Shown: piece by piece, positions 26,608 to 35,805 of the stretch
Position numbering within the stretch: position 1 is the stretch's first letter
Layout: each line of letters opens with the position of its first letter
Source of the DNA: an uncultured Acidovorax sp.
GTDB taxonomy: Bacteria; Pseudomonadota; Gammaproteobacteria; Burkholderiales; Burkholderiaceae_C
Assembly: GCA_913774955.1 (NCBI GenBank)
Contig: CAJYKV010000020.1
Location: 1 to 64,000, forward strand
DNA length: 64,000 nt
Reading direction: 5' to 3'
Notes under the pieces: generated by a model
What the model was told of the DNA's origin: nothing
Database searches by the model: none
The model's input: the letters and a program-made list of their open reading frames with translations, nothing else
Program-made: the position numbers and the translations under genes

Positions 26608-27635
26608 GCGTGCGTGTTCCGCAGACGGGCTGGCGCCGCTGGATGCCGGGGCTGCTCCTGCTTGCGATGGTGGCGCTCGTGCTGCTGTCGCTCATGGCCG
26701 GCGGCGTGCCGATCGGCGGGCGCGACGTGCTGTGGGCGCTGGCCGGCCGCGATGCCCCGGCCGATTCCGGTACCGCGATGGCCCAGGCCATCGTGCGCGA
26801 CCTGCGCCTGCCGCGCGTGCTGCTCGCCATCGCGGTGGGCGGCGCGCTCGCGCTCGTCGGCAGCCTGCTGCAGACGACCACGCGCAATGATTTGGCCGAC
26901 CCGTTCCTGTTCGGGCTCTCGTCCGGCGCCTCGGCCGGCGCGGTGGCCGTGATCACGCTCGCGGGCACGGCGCTCGGCATGTGGACGCTGCCGCTCGCCA
27001 CCTTCGCGGGCGCGCTCGTCGCGGCCGCGGCGGTGCTGCTGATCGTGCGCGGCGGCGCGGGGCAGGGGCCCGCGCGGATCGTGCTGGCCGGCGTGTCGGT
27101 TTCGTTTCTGTTCGGCGCGCTCACGCATGCGCTGATCTTCGCGGGGGACCAGCGCGCCGCGCATTCCGTCGTCTTCTGGTCGCTCGGCGGCCTGGGGCTC
27201 GCGCGCTGGGACAACCTCTGGCTGGCGGCCGCGGGCCTGCTGGTGCCGGCGCTGTTCGTCGCCCGGCGCCACCGGGCGCTCGACGCGCTGCTGGCGGGCG
27301 ACGACACCGCCCACAGCCTGGGCGTGGACCCGCAGCGGCTGCGCACGCAGACCTTCGTGGTGGCGGCCTTCGCCACCGCCTGCTGCGTCGCGCTCACCGG
27401 CCTGATCGGCTTCGTCGGGCTCATGGTGCCGCACCTCGCGCGCCGCTGGAAGGGGCCGCTGCACGGCGCATCGTCTCCTGCTGCGGTGGCGCTGGGCGCC
27501 GTGCTGCTGCTGGCGAGCGACCTCGTCGCCCGCACGCTGCTGGGCGCGCAGGAGCTGCCCGTGGGCATCGTCACCTCGGGGCTGGGGGCGTGTTTCGTGA
27601 TCGTGCTGCTGCGGCGGGGGGAGGGCGGCGCTTGA
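26604..27635 (+). CDS. ABC importer permease, FecCD family
   Basis: The 343-residue polytopic protein has about ten membrane helices and the FecCD signatures RLPRVLLAIAVGGALALVGSLLQ, NDLADPFLFGLSSGASAGA and GLIGFVGLMVPHLARR (coupling helix), ending in the typical PVGIVTSGLGACFVIVLLRR. It starts at GTG 26604, overlapping the binding-protein stop. It is the last gene of the operon. Confidence 0.92.
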   Translation: MSVRVPQTGWRRWMPGLLLLAMVALVLLSLMAGGVPIGGRDVLWALAGRDAPADSGTAMAQAIVRDLRLPRVLLAIAVGGALALVGSLLQTTTRNDLADPFLFGLSSGASAGAVAVITLAGTALGMWTLPLATFAGALVAAAAVLLIVRGGAGQGPARIVLAGVSVSFLFGALTHALIFAGDQRAAHSVVFWSLGGLGLARWDNLWLAAAGLLVPALFVARRHRALDALLAGDDTAHSLGVDPQRLRTQTFVVAAFATACCVALTGLIGFVGLMVPHLARRWKGPLHGASSPAAVALGAVLLLASDLVARTLLGAQELPVGIVTSGLGACFVIVLLRRGEGGA

Positions 27636-27788
27636 GGTGGGCGGCGCGCTGACCGCGTGCGTGTGCATGCGCATGCGGGACGGCCTGGAGTCCGTGGAGC
27701 GCTGCGGCGCACCGCAGACGCCGGGCGGTGCTCACGATCGTGGAGCGGAAAACGAACAGGCCGAAGAAAGGCCGTGGCAGGTCATCGC

Positions 27789-27879
27789 AAAAAAAGCCTG
27801 GCTACGCGGGAAAACCGTTGGCTGGCAAAAACGACCCTTGGGACCCTTGACGGGCCCGGAGTCGCCCCACGATGAAACC
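27789..27879. repeat. Intergenic repeat, copy 1 of a pair (about 90 bases)
   Basis: This copy begins with a run of seven A, contains GCCTGGCTACGCGGG, CCGTTGGCTGGC and ACGACCC, and ends GAGTCGCCCCACGATGAAAC. Copy 2 at 37288-37382 has the same orientation and is alike over nearly its full length (roughly 85% by eye). On the minus strand it ends in a T tract, and a Fur-type site lies 70 bases upstream in that sense. There is no convincing protein frame. Confidence 0.75.
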
Positions 27880-27927
27880 TGTCTGGAGCGGCTGGCCCGA
27901 TCGCCTGGGAGGCGGTGAGGTCAGCGA

Positions 27928-27964
27928 TTGACGGCAGTGTAGCACTCAATGAGAATGCTTATCA
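27928..27964 (+). promoter_or_regulatory. Promoter with overlapping Fur box before the DUF2325 gene
   Basis: TTGACG (27928-27933) and GAGAAT (27951-27956) are 17 bases apart, a fair sigma-70 promoter. TGAGAATGCTTATCA at 27950-27964 matches the 7-1-7 Fur consensus TGATAATnATTATCA at 13 of 14 positions and covers the -10, so Fur-iron would block transcription. Confidence 0.75.
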
Positions 27965-27995
27965 ATACAAACAGTCGTTGAATGGTTATCTGGGA

Positions 27996-28048
27996 GGGCC
28001 GTACGGCAATGGCGGCGCGTCCGCTTACCTTGAGCGCCGTACGGGCCC
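27996..28048 (+). promoter_or_regulatory. Strong leader hairpin before the DUF2325 ribosome site
   Basis: Arms GGGCCGTACGGC and GCCGTACGGGCCC pair over 12 bases with one bulged G and a 28-base loop. The stem ends eight bases before the AGGAGG at 28057-28062. No U tract follows, so it is not a simple terminator; it may shape translation or RNA stability. The remainder of the 27636-28069 gap holds copy 1 of the repeat and the Fur promoter. Confidence 0.6.
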
Positions 28049-28069
28049 CCGCGCCCAGGAGGAAAATGC

Positions 28070-28810
28070 ATGGAAGCTGGTCCGGAACCGGTGCTCGACG
28101 AGCACCGCGCATTGCTTGCCGAGTACGGCCGTGCGCAGCGGCGCTGCAGCCGCGATCTGGCGGCGCAGGCGCGCCGCATCGACGATCTGCAGGCCGAGGT
28201 GATGCTGCTGCGGGCGCGCGCGATCGTGGCCGAGACGGCGCTGGCCTATGCGCTGGAAGACCGGCGTCTGCAGGAGGAGGCGGTGCCTGGCCTCCGCCGG
28301 CGCCGCGCGCTGGCCCGGCAGGTGGAGGGGTTGACGCACCGCCTGCAGGGCCTGATGCGCGAGGTGCTGCACTGGCAGTGGCGTGCCGCCGCGCGTGAAG
28401 CGGCGCGCGGCGTCGCGTCAGGCCCGGTTGCTGCGATGGCCGCTGCATCGGAGCCGGGTGGCGCGCGCGCCCCGGCGCCGAAGTCCGTGGTGTGCATCGC
28501 CCGGGGACCTCGCGGCGCGCTGGTCGCCCAGCCCTTCGGCGGTGCGGACGGATCTGCATCGGCCCGCGATGCCGCGGCCATTGCGCAGAACGCGGCCAGC
28601 ATGCCGGACGACCCCGCCGGGTTCGAGGCCAGCCTGCGCGCCGCCGATTTCGTCATCTGCCAGACCGGCTGCGTCGGCCACGACGACTACTGGCGCGTGC
28701 AGGACCACTGCCGCCGCACCGGCAAACCCTGCGTGCTCGTAGACCAGCCGCAGGTGGTGCATGTCATGCGGAGCCTTGCCCGGGCCGGGACGCAGGAAGC
28801 GGCTTCCTGA
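28070..28810 (+). CDS. DUF2325 domain protein, Fur-controlled
   Basis: The 246-residue protein has a coiled N-terminal half (about 1-110, heptad-like and Arg/Leu/Ala-rich), a linker, and a C-terminal DUF2325 domain with ADFVICQTGCVGHDDYWRVQ and CVLVDQP. The ATG at 28070 sits seven bases after AGGAGG. The family's function is not established; the Fur box suggests a role when iron is scarce. It converges on putA with 40 bases between the stops and no clear terminator. Confidence 0.82.
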   Translation: MEAGPEPVLDEHRALLAEYGRAQRRCSRDLAAQARRIDDLQAEVMLLRARAIVAETALAYALEDRRLQEEAVPGLRRRRALARQVEGLTHRLQGLMREVLHWQWRAAAREAARGVASGPVAAMAAASEPGGARAPAPKSVVCIARGPRGALVAQPFGGADGSASARDAAAIAQNAASMPDDPAGFEASLRAADFVICQTGCVGHDDYWRVQDHCRRTGKPCVLVDQPQVVHVMRSLARAGTQEAAS

Positions 28811-28850
28811 GCCCTGGCGTTTCCTCGCGGGGGATCGGGCGCGATGCCGG

Positions 28851-31800
28851 TCAATCCATGGTCATCAGGCTCGCATTGCCGCCCGCCGCGGCCGTGTTGA
28901 TGCTCACCGCCCGCTCCGCCACCAGGCGTTCCAGCGACACGTTCGCATCGCCGGGCGCATGGCCCGAGACGCCCACGATCGGCCCCGGGCGCGCCGCCAC
29001 CGCGCGGCAGACGTCGCGCAGTGCCTCCGGCGTGCCGTGGTGCAGCACCGCATCCAGCGCCACGGCAGGGGCCTGCCAGTCCGCCACCAGCACCGTGCGC
29101 TCCCGCACCGCCGGGGGCAGCGTGGAATGCAGCGTGGCTGCGGAGGCCGGCCACACGGCGTGGCCACCCACGGCCAGCACCGCGGCCAGCTGCAGCAGCC
29201 GGTCGGCATCGCCGCCCGCCAGGCACAGGACCCGCTCGCGCGGCAGCACGCTGTACTGATTGCGCTCCCCGGTAGGCCCTGGGAGCAGCACCGTGGCGCC
29301 GGCCGGCGATTGCCGGGCGAAGGCGCCGCAGGCCGCCTCCAGCGCAACGTGGCCCGACGTGGCCGCCCAGTCCGCCAGCGCCTGCAGCGGGCCCGGAACC
29401 GTTCTTTCGCCTGCCGCGCCGCGCACGGCGGCAGCGTCCGCTCCCACCGCGGCAACGGCGGTGCGCGCCGCGTCCGCGGGCGCCTGCGCCACCAGCCGCA
29501 ACAGGTAGAGCGGGCCGCCGGCCTTCGGCCCCGTGCCGGACAGGCCCTCGCCGCCGAACGGCTGCACGCCCACCACGGCGCCCACCATGTTGCGGTTCAC
29601 GTAGAGGTTGCCGGCGCGTGCGCGGCGCAGCACGCGCTCCACGGTTTCGTCGATGCGCGTGTGCAGCCCCTGGGTGAGCCCGTAGCCGGTCGCCGCGATC
29701 TGGTCCAGCAGCGTGTCGAGCCCGCTGCGCGGATAGCGCACCACGTGCAGCACCGGCCCGAAAATCTCGCGCTCCAGCTCGGACAGATCTTTCAGCTCGA
29801 TCAGCGTGGGCGGTACGTAGGTGCCCGCCGCATCGGCGTCCCGCGGCACCGGCACCTGGTGCACCTTGCGGCCTTTCGCGCGCAGGGCGTCGATGTGCCG
29901 CAGGATGCCCGTGCGCGCCTCGTCGTCGATGACCGGGCCGACGTCCACCGCCAGCCGGTCTGGCCGGCCCACCTGCAGTTCCGCCATCGCACCGCGCAGC
30001 ATCTCGAGCACGCGGTCGGCCACGTCCTCCTGCAGGCACAGCACGCGCAGCGCCGAGCAGCGCTGGCCCGCGCTGTCGAAGGCGGAAGAGACGGCGTCCG
30101 CCACCACCTGCTCCGCCAGGGCGGAGGAGTCCACGATCATCGCGTTCTGCCCGCCCGTCTCGGCGATCAGCGGCACCGGCCGGCCCGCGGCATCCAGGCG
30201 GCCCGCCACGCTGCGCTGCAGGATGCGGGCCACGTCGGTGGAGCCGGTGAACAGCACGCCCATCACGCGTGCATCGCCCACCAGCCGCGCGCCGACGGTC
30301 TCGCCGCGGCCCGGCAGCAATTGCACCGCACCGCGCGGCACGCCCGCGCCGTGCAGGATGCGCACGGCCTCCGCCGCCACCAGCGGGGTCTGCTCCGCGG
30401 GCTTGGCCAGCACCGTGTTGCCCGCCGCGAGCGCCGCGGCCACCTGGCCCATGAAGATCGCGAGCGGGAAGTTCCACGGGCTGATGCAGACCACCGGCCC
30501 CAGCGGCACCCAGCCACCGCCGGCCGATTGCGATTCGGCCTGCGCGGCATAGAAGCGCAGGAAATCCACCGCCTCGCGCACCTCGGCGACGCCGTTCGCG
30601 CAGGTCTTGCCCGCCTCGCGCACCAGCAGCGAGAGCAGGGCGGGCATGTGCTCCTCCAGCGCGTCGGCGGCGCGGCGCAGCGCGGCGGCGCGTTCCGCGG
30701 CCGGCGTCGCGGCCCAGGCGGGCGCAGCTTCCTGCGCCCACTGTACGGCGTGGCCGGCATCGTCCTCGGTGGCCTCCTGCACGCTGCCCACCACGTCAGC
30801 GTGCCATGCGGGATTGCGCACCGGCTCGCGCGGCCCGCCCTCCGCCGGGCCGGCCAGCAGCGGAGCCGCCTCCCAGGCGCGCTGCGCATGCTGCCGCAGC
30901 GCATCGGCCAGGGGCTCCAGCACCGCGTCGCTCGCCAGGTCCAGCCCGGCGGAGTTGCGACGCTCCGTGCCGTAGAGGGCCGGCGGCAGCGGAATGCGCG
31001 GGTGCGCCCGGCCGGGCGGCGTTTCGGCGGCCACGGCGGCCACGGGATCGGCCACCAGCGTGTCCAGCGGCAGGGTCGCGTCGGCCACGCGGTTCACGAA
31101 CGAGGTGTTGGCGCCATTCTCGAGCAGCCGCCGCACCAGGTAGGCCAGCAGCGTTTCGTGCGTGCCGACGGGGGCATACACCCGGCACGGCCGGTTCAGG
31201 CCCGCCGCGCCCACCACCTGCTCGTAGAGCGGCTCGCCCATGCCGTGCAGGCACTGGAATTCGTACTGGCCCGGCGCGTAGCGCTCCGGCCCGGCCAGTT
31301 CGTGGATCGCGGCCAGCGTGTGGGCGTTGTGCGTGGCGAACTGCGGATAGACGGCATCCGGTGCCGCCAGCAGCCGGCGCGCGCAGGCGATGTACGACAC
31401 GTCGGTGTGCGCCTTGCGCGTGTAGACCGGGTAGTCCGTGAGTCCGTCCACCTGCGCGCGCTTGATCTCGCTGTCCCAGTAGGCGCCTTTTACCAGCCGC
31501 GCCATCAGGCGGTGCCCCGAACGCCGGGCGAGGTCGACCACGTAATCGATCACGAACGGGCAGCGCTTCTGGTAGGCCTGGATCACGAAACCGATCCCGT
31601 TCCAGCCCGCGAGCGAGGGTGCCTCGCACAGCGCTTCGAGCAGGTCGAGCGAAATCTCCAGCCTGTCCGCTTCCTCGGCGTCGATGTTCAGCCCGATGTC
31701 GTAGCCGCGCGCGAGTTCCGCGAGCCCCAGCACGCGCGGGAACAGCTCCTGCATCACCCGGGCGTGCTGGGCCCGGCTGTAGCGCGGGTGCAGTGCCGAC

Positions 31801-32600
31801 AGCTTGATGGAGATGCCCGGGCCTTCGTAGGGCCCGCGGCCCGCCGATGCCTTGCCGATGGCGTGGATCGCATCGACGTACGACTGCAGGTAGCGCTCGG
31901 CATCCGCGCCGGTGAGCGCGGCCTCGCCCAGCATGTCGTAGGAGTAGCGGAAGCCCTGCGCCTCGCGCGGGCGGGCGTTCGACAGCGCCTGGCCGATGGT
32001 CTCGCCCGTCACGAACTGCTCGCCCATCATGCGCATCGCCACGTCCACGCCCTTGCGCACCAGCGGTTCGCCGCCGCGCGCGGTGATGCGCCGCAGCGCC
32101 GCGCCCAGGCCCTGCTCGCTGTGCGTGGCCACCAGCCGGCCCGTGAGCAGCAGGCCCCAGGTGGCCGCGTTCACGAACAGCGACGGGCTCTTGCCCAGGT
32201 GCGCTTCCCAGTCGCCGCCGCCGATCTTGTCGCGGATCAGCGCGTCGCGCGTGGCCGCATCCGGAATGCGCAGCAGCGCCTCGGCGAGGCACATCAGGGC
32301 CACGCCTTCCTGCGAGGAGAGCGCGAACTCCTGCAGCAGCCCCTGCACCCAGCCGGCGCGCCCGCTGGCCGCCTTGCGCTCGCGCAGCCCGCCGGCCAGC
32401 CGCATCGCCAGGGCCTGAACGCGGCCGGCCGCGGGCCCGTCGATCCGTGCGGCCTCCAGCAGCGGCGCCACGGCGTCCGGCTCGGGAATGCGGCAGGCGG
32501 CCGCGATGGCCTGGCGCAAGGGCGAGGCGAGGGGCGCGCCGGCATGCGGGGCGAAGTCGGCGAACGGGGCGGAATGCAGGAGCGGCAGAGGGGCGTTCAT
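28851..32600 (-). CDS. putA: Bifunctional proline dehydrogenase / P5C dehydrogenase PutA
   Basis: The 1249-residue enzyme oxidises proline to glutamate. The N-terminal half holds the FAD-binding proline dehydrogenase barrel (GPGISIKLSALHPRY, DAEEADRLEISLDLLE, GIGFVIQAYQKR, RLVKGAYWDSEIK). The C-terminal half is an aldehyde dehydrogenase with PWNFPLAIFMGQ, the Glu motif ETGGQNAMIVD and catalytic Cys in SAGQRCSALRVL. A ribbon-helix-helix operator-binding domain, present in enterobacterial PutA, is absent, so it should not repress itself. The start is taken at ATG 32600; ATG 32636 is possible but neither has a good ribosome site. A divergent Lrp-family gene probably activates it. Confidence 0.93.
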   Translation of the reverse strand: MNAPLPLLHSAPFADFAPHAGAPLASPLRQAIAAACRIPEPDAVAPLLEAARIDGPAAGRVQALAMRLAGGLRERKAASGRAGWVQGLLQEFALSSQEGVALMCLAEALLRIPDAATRDALIRDKIGGGDWEAHLGKSPSLFVNAATWGLLLTGRLVATHSEQGLGAALRRITARGGEPLVRKGVDVAMRMMGEQFVTGETIGQALSNARPREAQGFRYSYDMLGEAALTGADAERYLQSYVDAIHAIGKASAGRGPYEGPGISIKLSALHPRYSRAQHARVMQELFPRVLGLAELARGYDIGLNIDAEEADRLEISLDLLEALCEAPSLAGWNGIGFVIQAYQKRCPFVIDYVVDLARRSGHRLMARLVKGAYWDSEIKRAQVDGLTDYPVYTRKAHTDVSYIACARRLLAAPDAVYPQFATHNAHTLAAIHELAGPERYAPGQYEFQCLHGMGEPLYEQVVGAAGLNRPCRVYAPVGTHETLLAYLVRRLLENGANTSFVNRVADATLPLDTLVADPVAAVAAETPPGRAHPRIPLPPALYGTERRNSAGLDLASDAVLEPLADALRQHAQRAWEAAPLLAGPAEGGPREPVRNPAWHADVVGSVQEATEDDAGHAVQWAQEAAPAWAATPAAERAAALRRAADALEEHMPALLSLLVREAGKTCANGVAEVREAVDFLRFYAAQAESQSAGGGWVPLGPVVCISPWNFPLAIFMGQVAAALAAGNTVLAKPAEQTPLVAAEAVRILHGAGVPRGAVQLLPGRGETVGARLVGDARVMGVLFTGSTDVARILQRSVAGRLDAAGRPVPLIAETGGQNAMIVDSSALAEQVVADAVSSAFDSAGQRCSALRVLCLQEDVADRVLEMLRGAMAELQVGRPDRLAVDVGPVIDDEARTGILRHIDALRAKGRKVHQVPVPRDADAAGTYVPPTLIELKDLSELEREIFGPVLHVVRYPRSGLDTLLDQIAATGYGLTQGLHTRIDETVERVLRRARAGNLYVNRNMVGAVVGVQPFGGEGLSGTGPKAGGPLYLLRLVAQAPADAARTAVAAVGADAAAVRGAAGERTVPGPLQALADWAATSGHVALEAACGAFARQSPAGATVLLPGPTGERNQYSVLPRERVLCLAGGDADRLLQLAAVLAVGGHAVWPASAATLHSTLPPAVRERTVLVADWQAPAVALDAVLHHGTPEALRDVCRAVAARPGPIVGVSGHAPGDANVSLERLVAERAVSINTAAAGGNASLMTMD

Positions 32601-32680
32601 GGCGGCGGGACAGTGGAGAGGATTTCTCGCCATCATCCGTCTGTGTTGGGAGAATTAATGCGTAAAAATAAGAGGTATCG
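32601..32680. promoter_or_regulatory. Divergent putA / lrp control region
   Basis: Only 80 bases separate the two starts (44 if putA begins at 32636). The stretch TGTGTTGGGAGAATTAATGC and the AT-rich TAAAAATAAGAGG are the only low-GC sequence nearby and must hold both promoters and any Lrp site. AAGAGG before the lrp ATG is its ribosome site. No exact promoter was assigned. Confidence 0.45.
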
Positions 32681-33193
32681 ATGAATAAATCACTGTCAAT
32701 CGGAGAATCCATGGAGGAACTGGATCGCATCGACCGCAAGATCCTGGCGATCCTGCAAAGCGACGGCCGCATCGCCAACCTCAAGCTCGCGGAAAGCGTC
32801 GCGCTGTCGCCCACGGCGGTGCTGGCGCGGGTGCAGCGGCTCACGCGGGAGGGCTACATCCTGGGTTACGAGGCACGGCTCAATCCCCAGAAGCTCGGGG
32901 CCGGCATGCTGGTGTTCGTCGAGGTGCTGCTCGACCGCACCACGCCGAACGTGTTCGACCAGTTCAAGGCCGCCGTGCAGGTGCATCCCGCCATCATGGA
33001 ATGCCACATGGTGGCCGGCGGCTTCGACTACCTGCTCAAGACGCGGCAGGCCGACATGAACGCCTACCGCCAGTTCGCCGGCGAGGTGCTCTGGCAATTG
33101 CCGGGCGTGCGCGAGACGCGCACCTACGCGGTGATGGAAGAGGTGAAGCATTCCTTCCACCTGGCGCTGGAGACGCGCGGAACGCGGGCCTGA
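32681..33193 (+). CDS. Lrp/AsnC-family regulator, likely proline-responsive activator of putA
   Basis: The 170-residue protein has an N-terminal helix-turn-helix (LDRIDRKILAILQSDGRIAN, then LAESVALSPTAVLARVQRL) and an AsnC/RAM ligand domain (MLVFVEVLLDRT, ECHMVAGGFDYLLKTR). It is transcribed away from putA, the arrangement of PutR/Lrp-type activators in other proteobacteria. The ATG at 32681 follows AAGAGG; an internal ATG at 32711 (MEELDR) is also possible. The proline ligand is inferred from the neighbour only. Confidence 0.88.
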   Translation: MNKSLSIGESMEELDRIDRKILAILQSDGRIANLKLAESVALSPTAVLARVQRLTREGYILGYEARLNPQKLGAGMLVFVEVLLDRTTPNVFDQFKAAVQVHPAIMECHMVAGGFDYLLKTRQADMNAYRQFAGEVLWQLPGVRETRTYAVMEEVKHSFHLALETRGTRA

Positions 33194-33305
33194 GGCCCCG
33201 GGGCCCGCAAAGTCCGCAATAATCTTCCGCAGTACCTTGCGGCGCGGCAACGCAGCGTTGCCTGTCCCCGGTTCCCGCCCGCGCCCCTTCCCGAGGAGTT
33301 TCCCG

Positions 33306-33632
33306 ATGACCGCCTGCCGTTTCGCCCTGTACGCCGCCGCGCTGTCCGCGGGGCTCTGGAGCACCGCCGCGTCCGCTGCCTGCTACCTGGTCTATTCGCC
33401 CGCCCAGCAGGTGATCTACCGCTCGCAGACCCCGCCGGTCGACTTGTCGCGGCAGATCCACCAGACCCTGCCGGCCGTCGCGCCGGGCAGCACGCTGGTG
33501 TTCTCGCTCGACTCCAGCGACTGCCAGGTGGAATTCAACCGCCTGCCCGGCGCTGCCTCGATGCCCGCCGCGCGCCGGGGCCTGCCCCCCCACGATCCGA
33601 CGCCGCGTCTCGTGCGTCCCGCGCGCAGCTGA
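33306..33632 (+). CDS. Small secreted protein of unknown function
   Basis: The 108-residue product has a signal peptide (cleavage after ASA) and a short beta-rich body starting CYLVYSPAQQVIYRSQTPPV; two cysteines (in ACYLVY and SSDCQVEF) could form a disulfide. The start is ATG at 33306 with GAGGAG about nine bases upstream. I do not recognise the family. It stands alone between lrp and rlmD. Confidence 0.75.
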   Translation: MTACRFALYAAALSAGLWSTAASAACYLVYSPAQQVIYRSQTPPVDLSRQIHQTLPAVAPGSTLVFSLDSSDCQVEFNRLPGAASMPAARRGLPPHDPTPRLVRPARS

Positions 33633-33687
33633 CCGGCGCCGATCGCCCTCGCCGGTGGCGGTCCGGCGGGCCTGAGACAATCGGGGG

Positions 33688-35163
33688 ATGAGCGACCCCA
33701 CCGACCACACCGCGACCCTTCAGATTCCCGAAATACCCGCACCGGCCCCCGGTGCCGCCGATCTCCCGCCCGGCTGGCTGGAGGTCACGTCCATGGACAT
33801 GGATGCCCAGGGCGTGGCCCGCAGGCCCGATGGCAAGGTCGTCTTCATCGACGGCGCCTTGCCTTTCGAATGGGTGAGCGCGAACACCCACCGCAAGAAG
33901 AACAACTGGGAGCAGGCCAGCCTCACCGCCATCCACCGCGAGTCGCCCCAGCGCGTGCGGCCCGGCTGCCCGCATTTCGGGCTGCATGCCGGCGCCTGCG
34001 GCGGCTGCAAGATGCAGCACCTGCACGTCGGCGCGCAGGTGGCCGTGAAGCAGCGCGTGCTGGAGGACAACCTCTGGCACCTGGGCAAGGTGAAGGCCGA
34101 GATGGTGCTGCGCCCCATCGAAGGGCCGGCCTGGGGCTATCGCTACCGCGCGCGCCTGGCCGTTCGCCACGTCGCCAAAAAGGGCAAGGTGCTGGTGGGC
34201 TTCCACGAGCGCAAGAGCCGCTACATCGCCGACATGGAAGTCTGCCCGGTGCTCCCGCCACACGTGAGCGCCTTGCTCATGCCCCTGCGCGAGCTGATCG
34301 CCTCCCTGGATGCGCGCGACACCTGCCCGCAGATCGAGCTGGCCTGCGGCGATGACGTCACCGCCCTGGTGCTGCGCCACCTGGAGCCGCTCTCGGATGC
34401 CGACCTCGACCGGCTGCGCGCCTTCGCCGCCGCGCACGGCGTGCAGTGGTGGCTGCAGCCCAAGGGCCCGGACACCGTGCGCCTGCTGGACGAGGGCGGC
34501 CCGCAACTGGCCTATGCGCTGCCGGACTTCGGCATCACCATGCCGTTCAAGCCCACCGATTTCACGCAGGTGAACCCGCACATCAACCGCGTGCTGGTCA
34601 CGCGCGCCCTGCGCCTGCTGGACGCGGGCCGCGACGATCGCGTGATCGACTGGTTCTGCGGCCTGGGCAATTTCACGCTGCCCATCGCCACCCTGGCCCG
34701 CGAGGTCGTCGGCATCGAGGGCAGCGAGGCGCTGGTGGCCCGCTCGCGCGAGAACTACCGCAAGAACCAGGAGGGCCGTGCGCAGGGGCAGGCGCTGGCC
34801 CCCACCACGTTCGTGGCGCGCAACCTGTTCGAGATGACGCCCGAGATGCTGATCGCCGACGGCGTGGCGGGAAAATGGCTGGTCGATCCCCCGCGCGAGG
34901 GCGCGTTCGCCCTCGCCAAGGCGCTGGCCGACATCCACCAGGCGCGGATCGGCGGGGAAGACGCGCCGCCCCTGCCGGCCTCGGCCGAAGGCTGGACGCC
35001 GCCGCAGCGCATCGTCTACGTGAGCTGCAACCCGGCGACGCTCGCGCGCGACGCGGGCCTGCTGGTACACCAGGCGGGCTACCGCTGCGTGGCGGCCGGC
35101 GTGGTGAACATGTTCCCCCACACGGCGCACGTGGAGAGCATGGCGGTGTTCGAGCGCGCCTGA
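33688..35163 (+). CDS. rlmD: 23S rRNA (uracil-5-)-methyltransferase RlmD
   Basis: The 491-residue protein has an N-terminal TRAM-like segment, a [4Fe-4S] cysteine set ([18 protein letters not shown] with a fourth Cys in MEVCPVLPP) and a SAM-binding domain ([16 protein letters not shown]). The nucleophile Cys is in [12 protein letters not shown]. Members methylate U1939 of 23S rRNA. At 491 residues it is slightly longer than the E. coli enzyme, with an insertion near the C-terminus (about 415-435). Confidence 0.92.
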   Translation: MSDPTDHTATLQIPEIPAPAPGAADLPPGWLEVTSMDMDAQGVARRPDGKVVFIDGALPFEWVSANTHRKKNNWEQASLTAIHRESPQRVRPGCPHFGLHAGACGGCKMQHLHVGAQVAVKQRVLEDNLWHLGKVKAEMVLRPIEGPAWGYRYRARLAVRHVAKKGKVLVGFHERKSRYIADMEVCPVLPPHVSALLMPLRELIASLDARDTCPQIELACGDDVTALVLRHLEPLSDADLDRLRAFAAAHGVQWWLQPKGPDTVRLLDEGGPQLAYALPDFGITMPFKPTDFTQVNPHINRVLVTRALRLLDAGRDDRVIDWFCGLGNFTLPIATLAREVVGIEGSEALVARSRENYRKNQEGRAQGQALAPTTFVARNLFEMTPEMLIADGVAGKWLVDPPREGAFALAKALADIHQARIGGEDAPPLPASAEGWTPPQRIVYVSCNPATLARDAGLLVHQAGYRCVAAGVVNMFPHTAHVESMAVFERA

Positions 35164-35232
35164 GCGCCTCGGCGCAACTCGCCCGCCCACGCAGGGGGGC
35201 CGGGCCCGCGGGTGGGGGCTGCGCCACCGCCG

Positions 35233-35643
35233 TCAGCTGCGGCTGCGTCCCGCTCCGCCTTCGCGTGTTTCGGCCTCGCTGCGGCGGGCCGGTGCCGCGG
35301 GCGCGGCCGGCGGCTTCTCCAGGTTGCTCAGCACCGAGGGCGCACCCTCGAGCTTGTTCTCGCGCATGTACTGGTCCATCTCCTTCCAGCCGGCGAACAC
35401 CTGGGCCTTGGCCGCCTTCGGATTGAGGATGAAGCAATCCTCCAGCCCGCGCAGGGCGTGCCGGCAGGCACCGCCGATGGCCTTGGCCTCGGACTCCTTC
35501 TGCACGGCGCGCGGGTCCGGCCCCAGCCCGGGAATGTCGCAGCCCGCGAGCAGCAGGGGCGCGGCCAGGCACGCGGCGACCCACGCAGCGCGGGGGCGTG
35601 GCCATGGCGCGGCCGGGCGGGTGGGGTAGCGGCGATGAGGCAT
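35233..35643 (-). CDS. Small lipoprotein of unknown function
   Basis: The 136-residue product has a lipoprotein signal ending LLLAGC (Cys at about residue 35). The short mature part has two further cysteines (GGACRHALRGLEDCFILNP), suggesting a disulfide, and a Pro/Ala-rich tail. It is probably anchored in the outer membrane facing the periplasm. The family is not recognised; similar small lipoproteins are common in Comamonadaceae. It converges with rlmD. Confidence 0.7.
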   Translation of the reverse strand: MPHRRYPTRPAAPWPRPRAAWVAACLAAPLLLAGCDIPGLGPDPRAVQKESEAKAIGGACRHALRGLEDCFILNPKAAKAQVFAGWKEMDQYMRENKLEGAPSVLSNLEKPPAAPAAPARRSEAETREGGAGRSRS

Positions 35644-35716
35644 GTTCCCGACATTATCGGCAGTGCGGCCGGATCATTGAGGGCGGACCGCTGCGAAGGA
35701 CGTGACGGCGGCGCCA

Positions 35717-35751
35717 GAAAAAGAAAAAGGCCTCGCGGGGGCGGAGGCCTT
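35717..35751 (-). terminator. Rho-independent terminator of the BI-1 family gene
   Basis: Arms AAGGCCTC (35727-35734) and GAGGCCTT (35744-35751) form an 8-base stem. On the minus strand it is followed by TTTTTCTTTTT, directly downstream of the gene ending at 35806. Confidence 0.85.
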
Positions 35752-35805
35752 CTTCGTGTGGGCAAGAACAGTACCCCTGCGCCGGCATGGGGGTACCGGG
35801 GGCGG

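Noticed and set aside
28761-32684. Plus-strand open frame of 1307 codons opposite putA
   Set aside because: It is a shadow frame in high-GC DNA: Arg/His/Gln/Gly-rich, no domain, and wholly antisense to a clear PutA.
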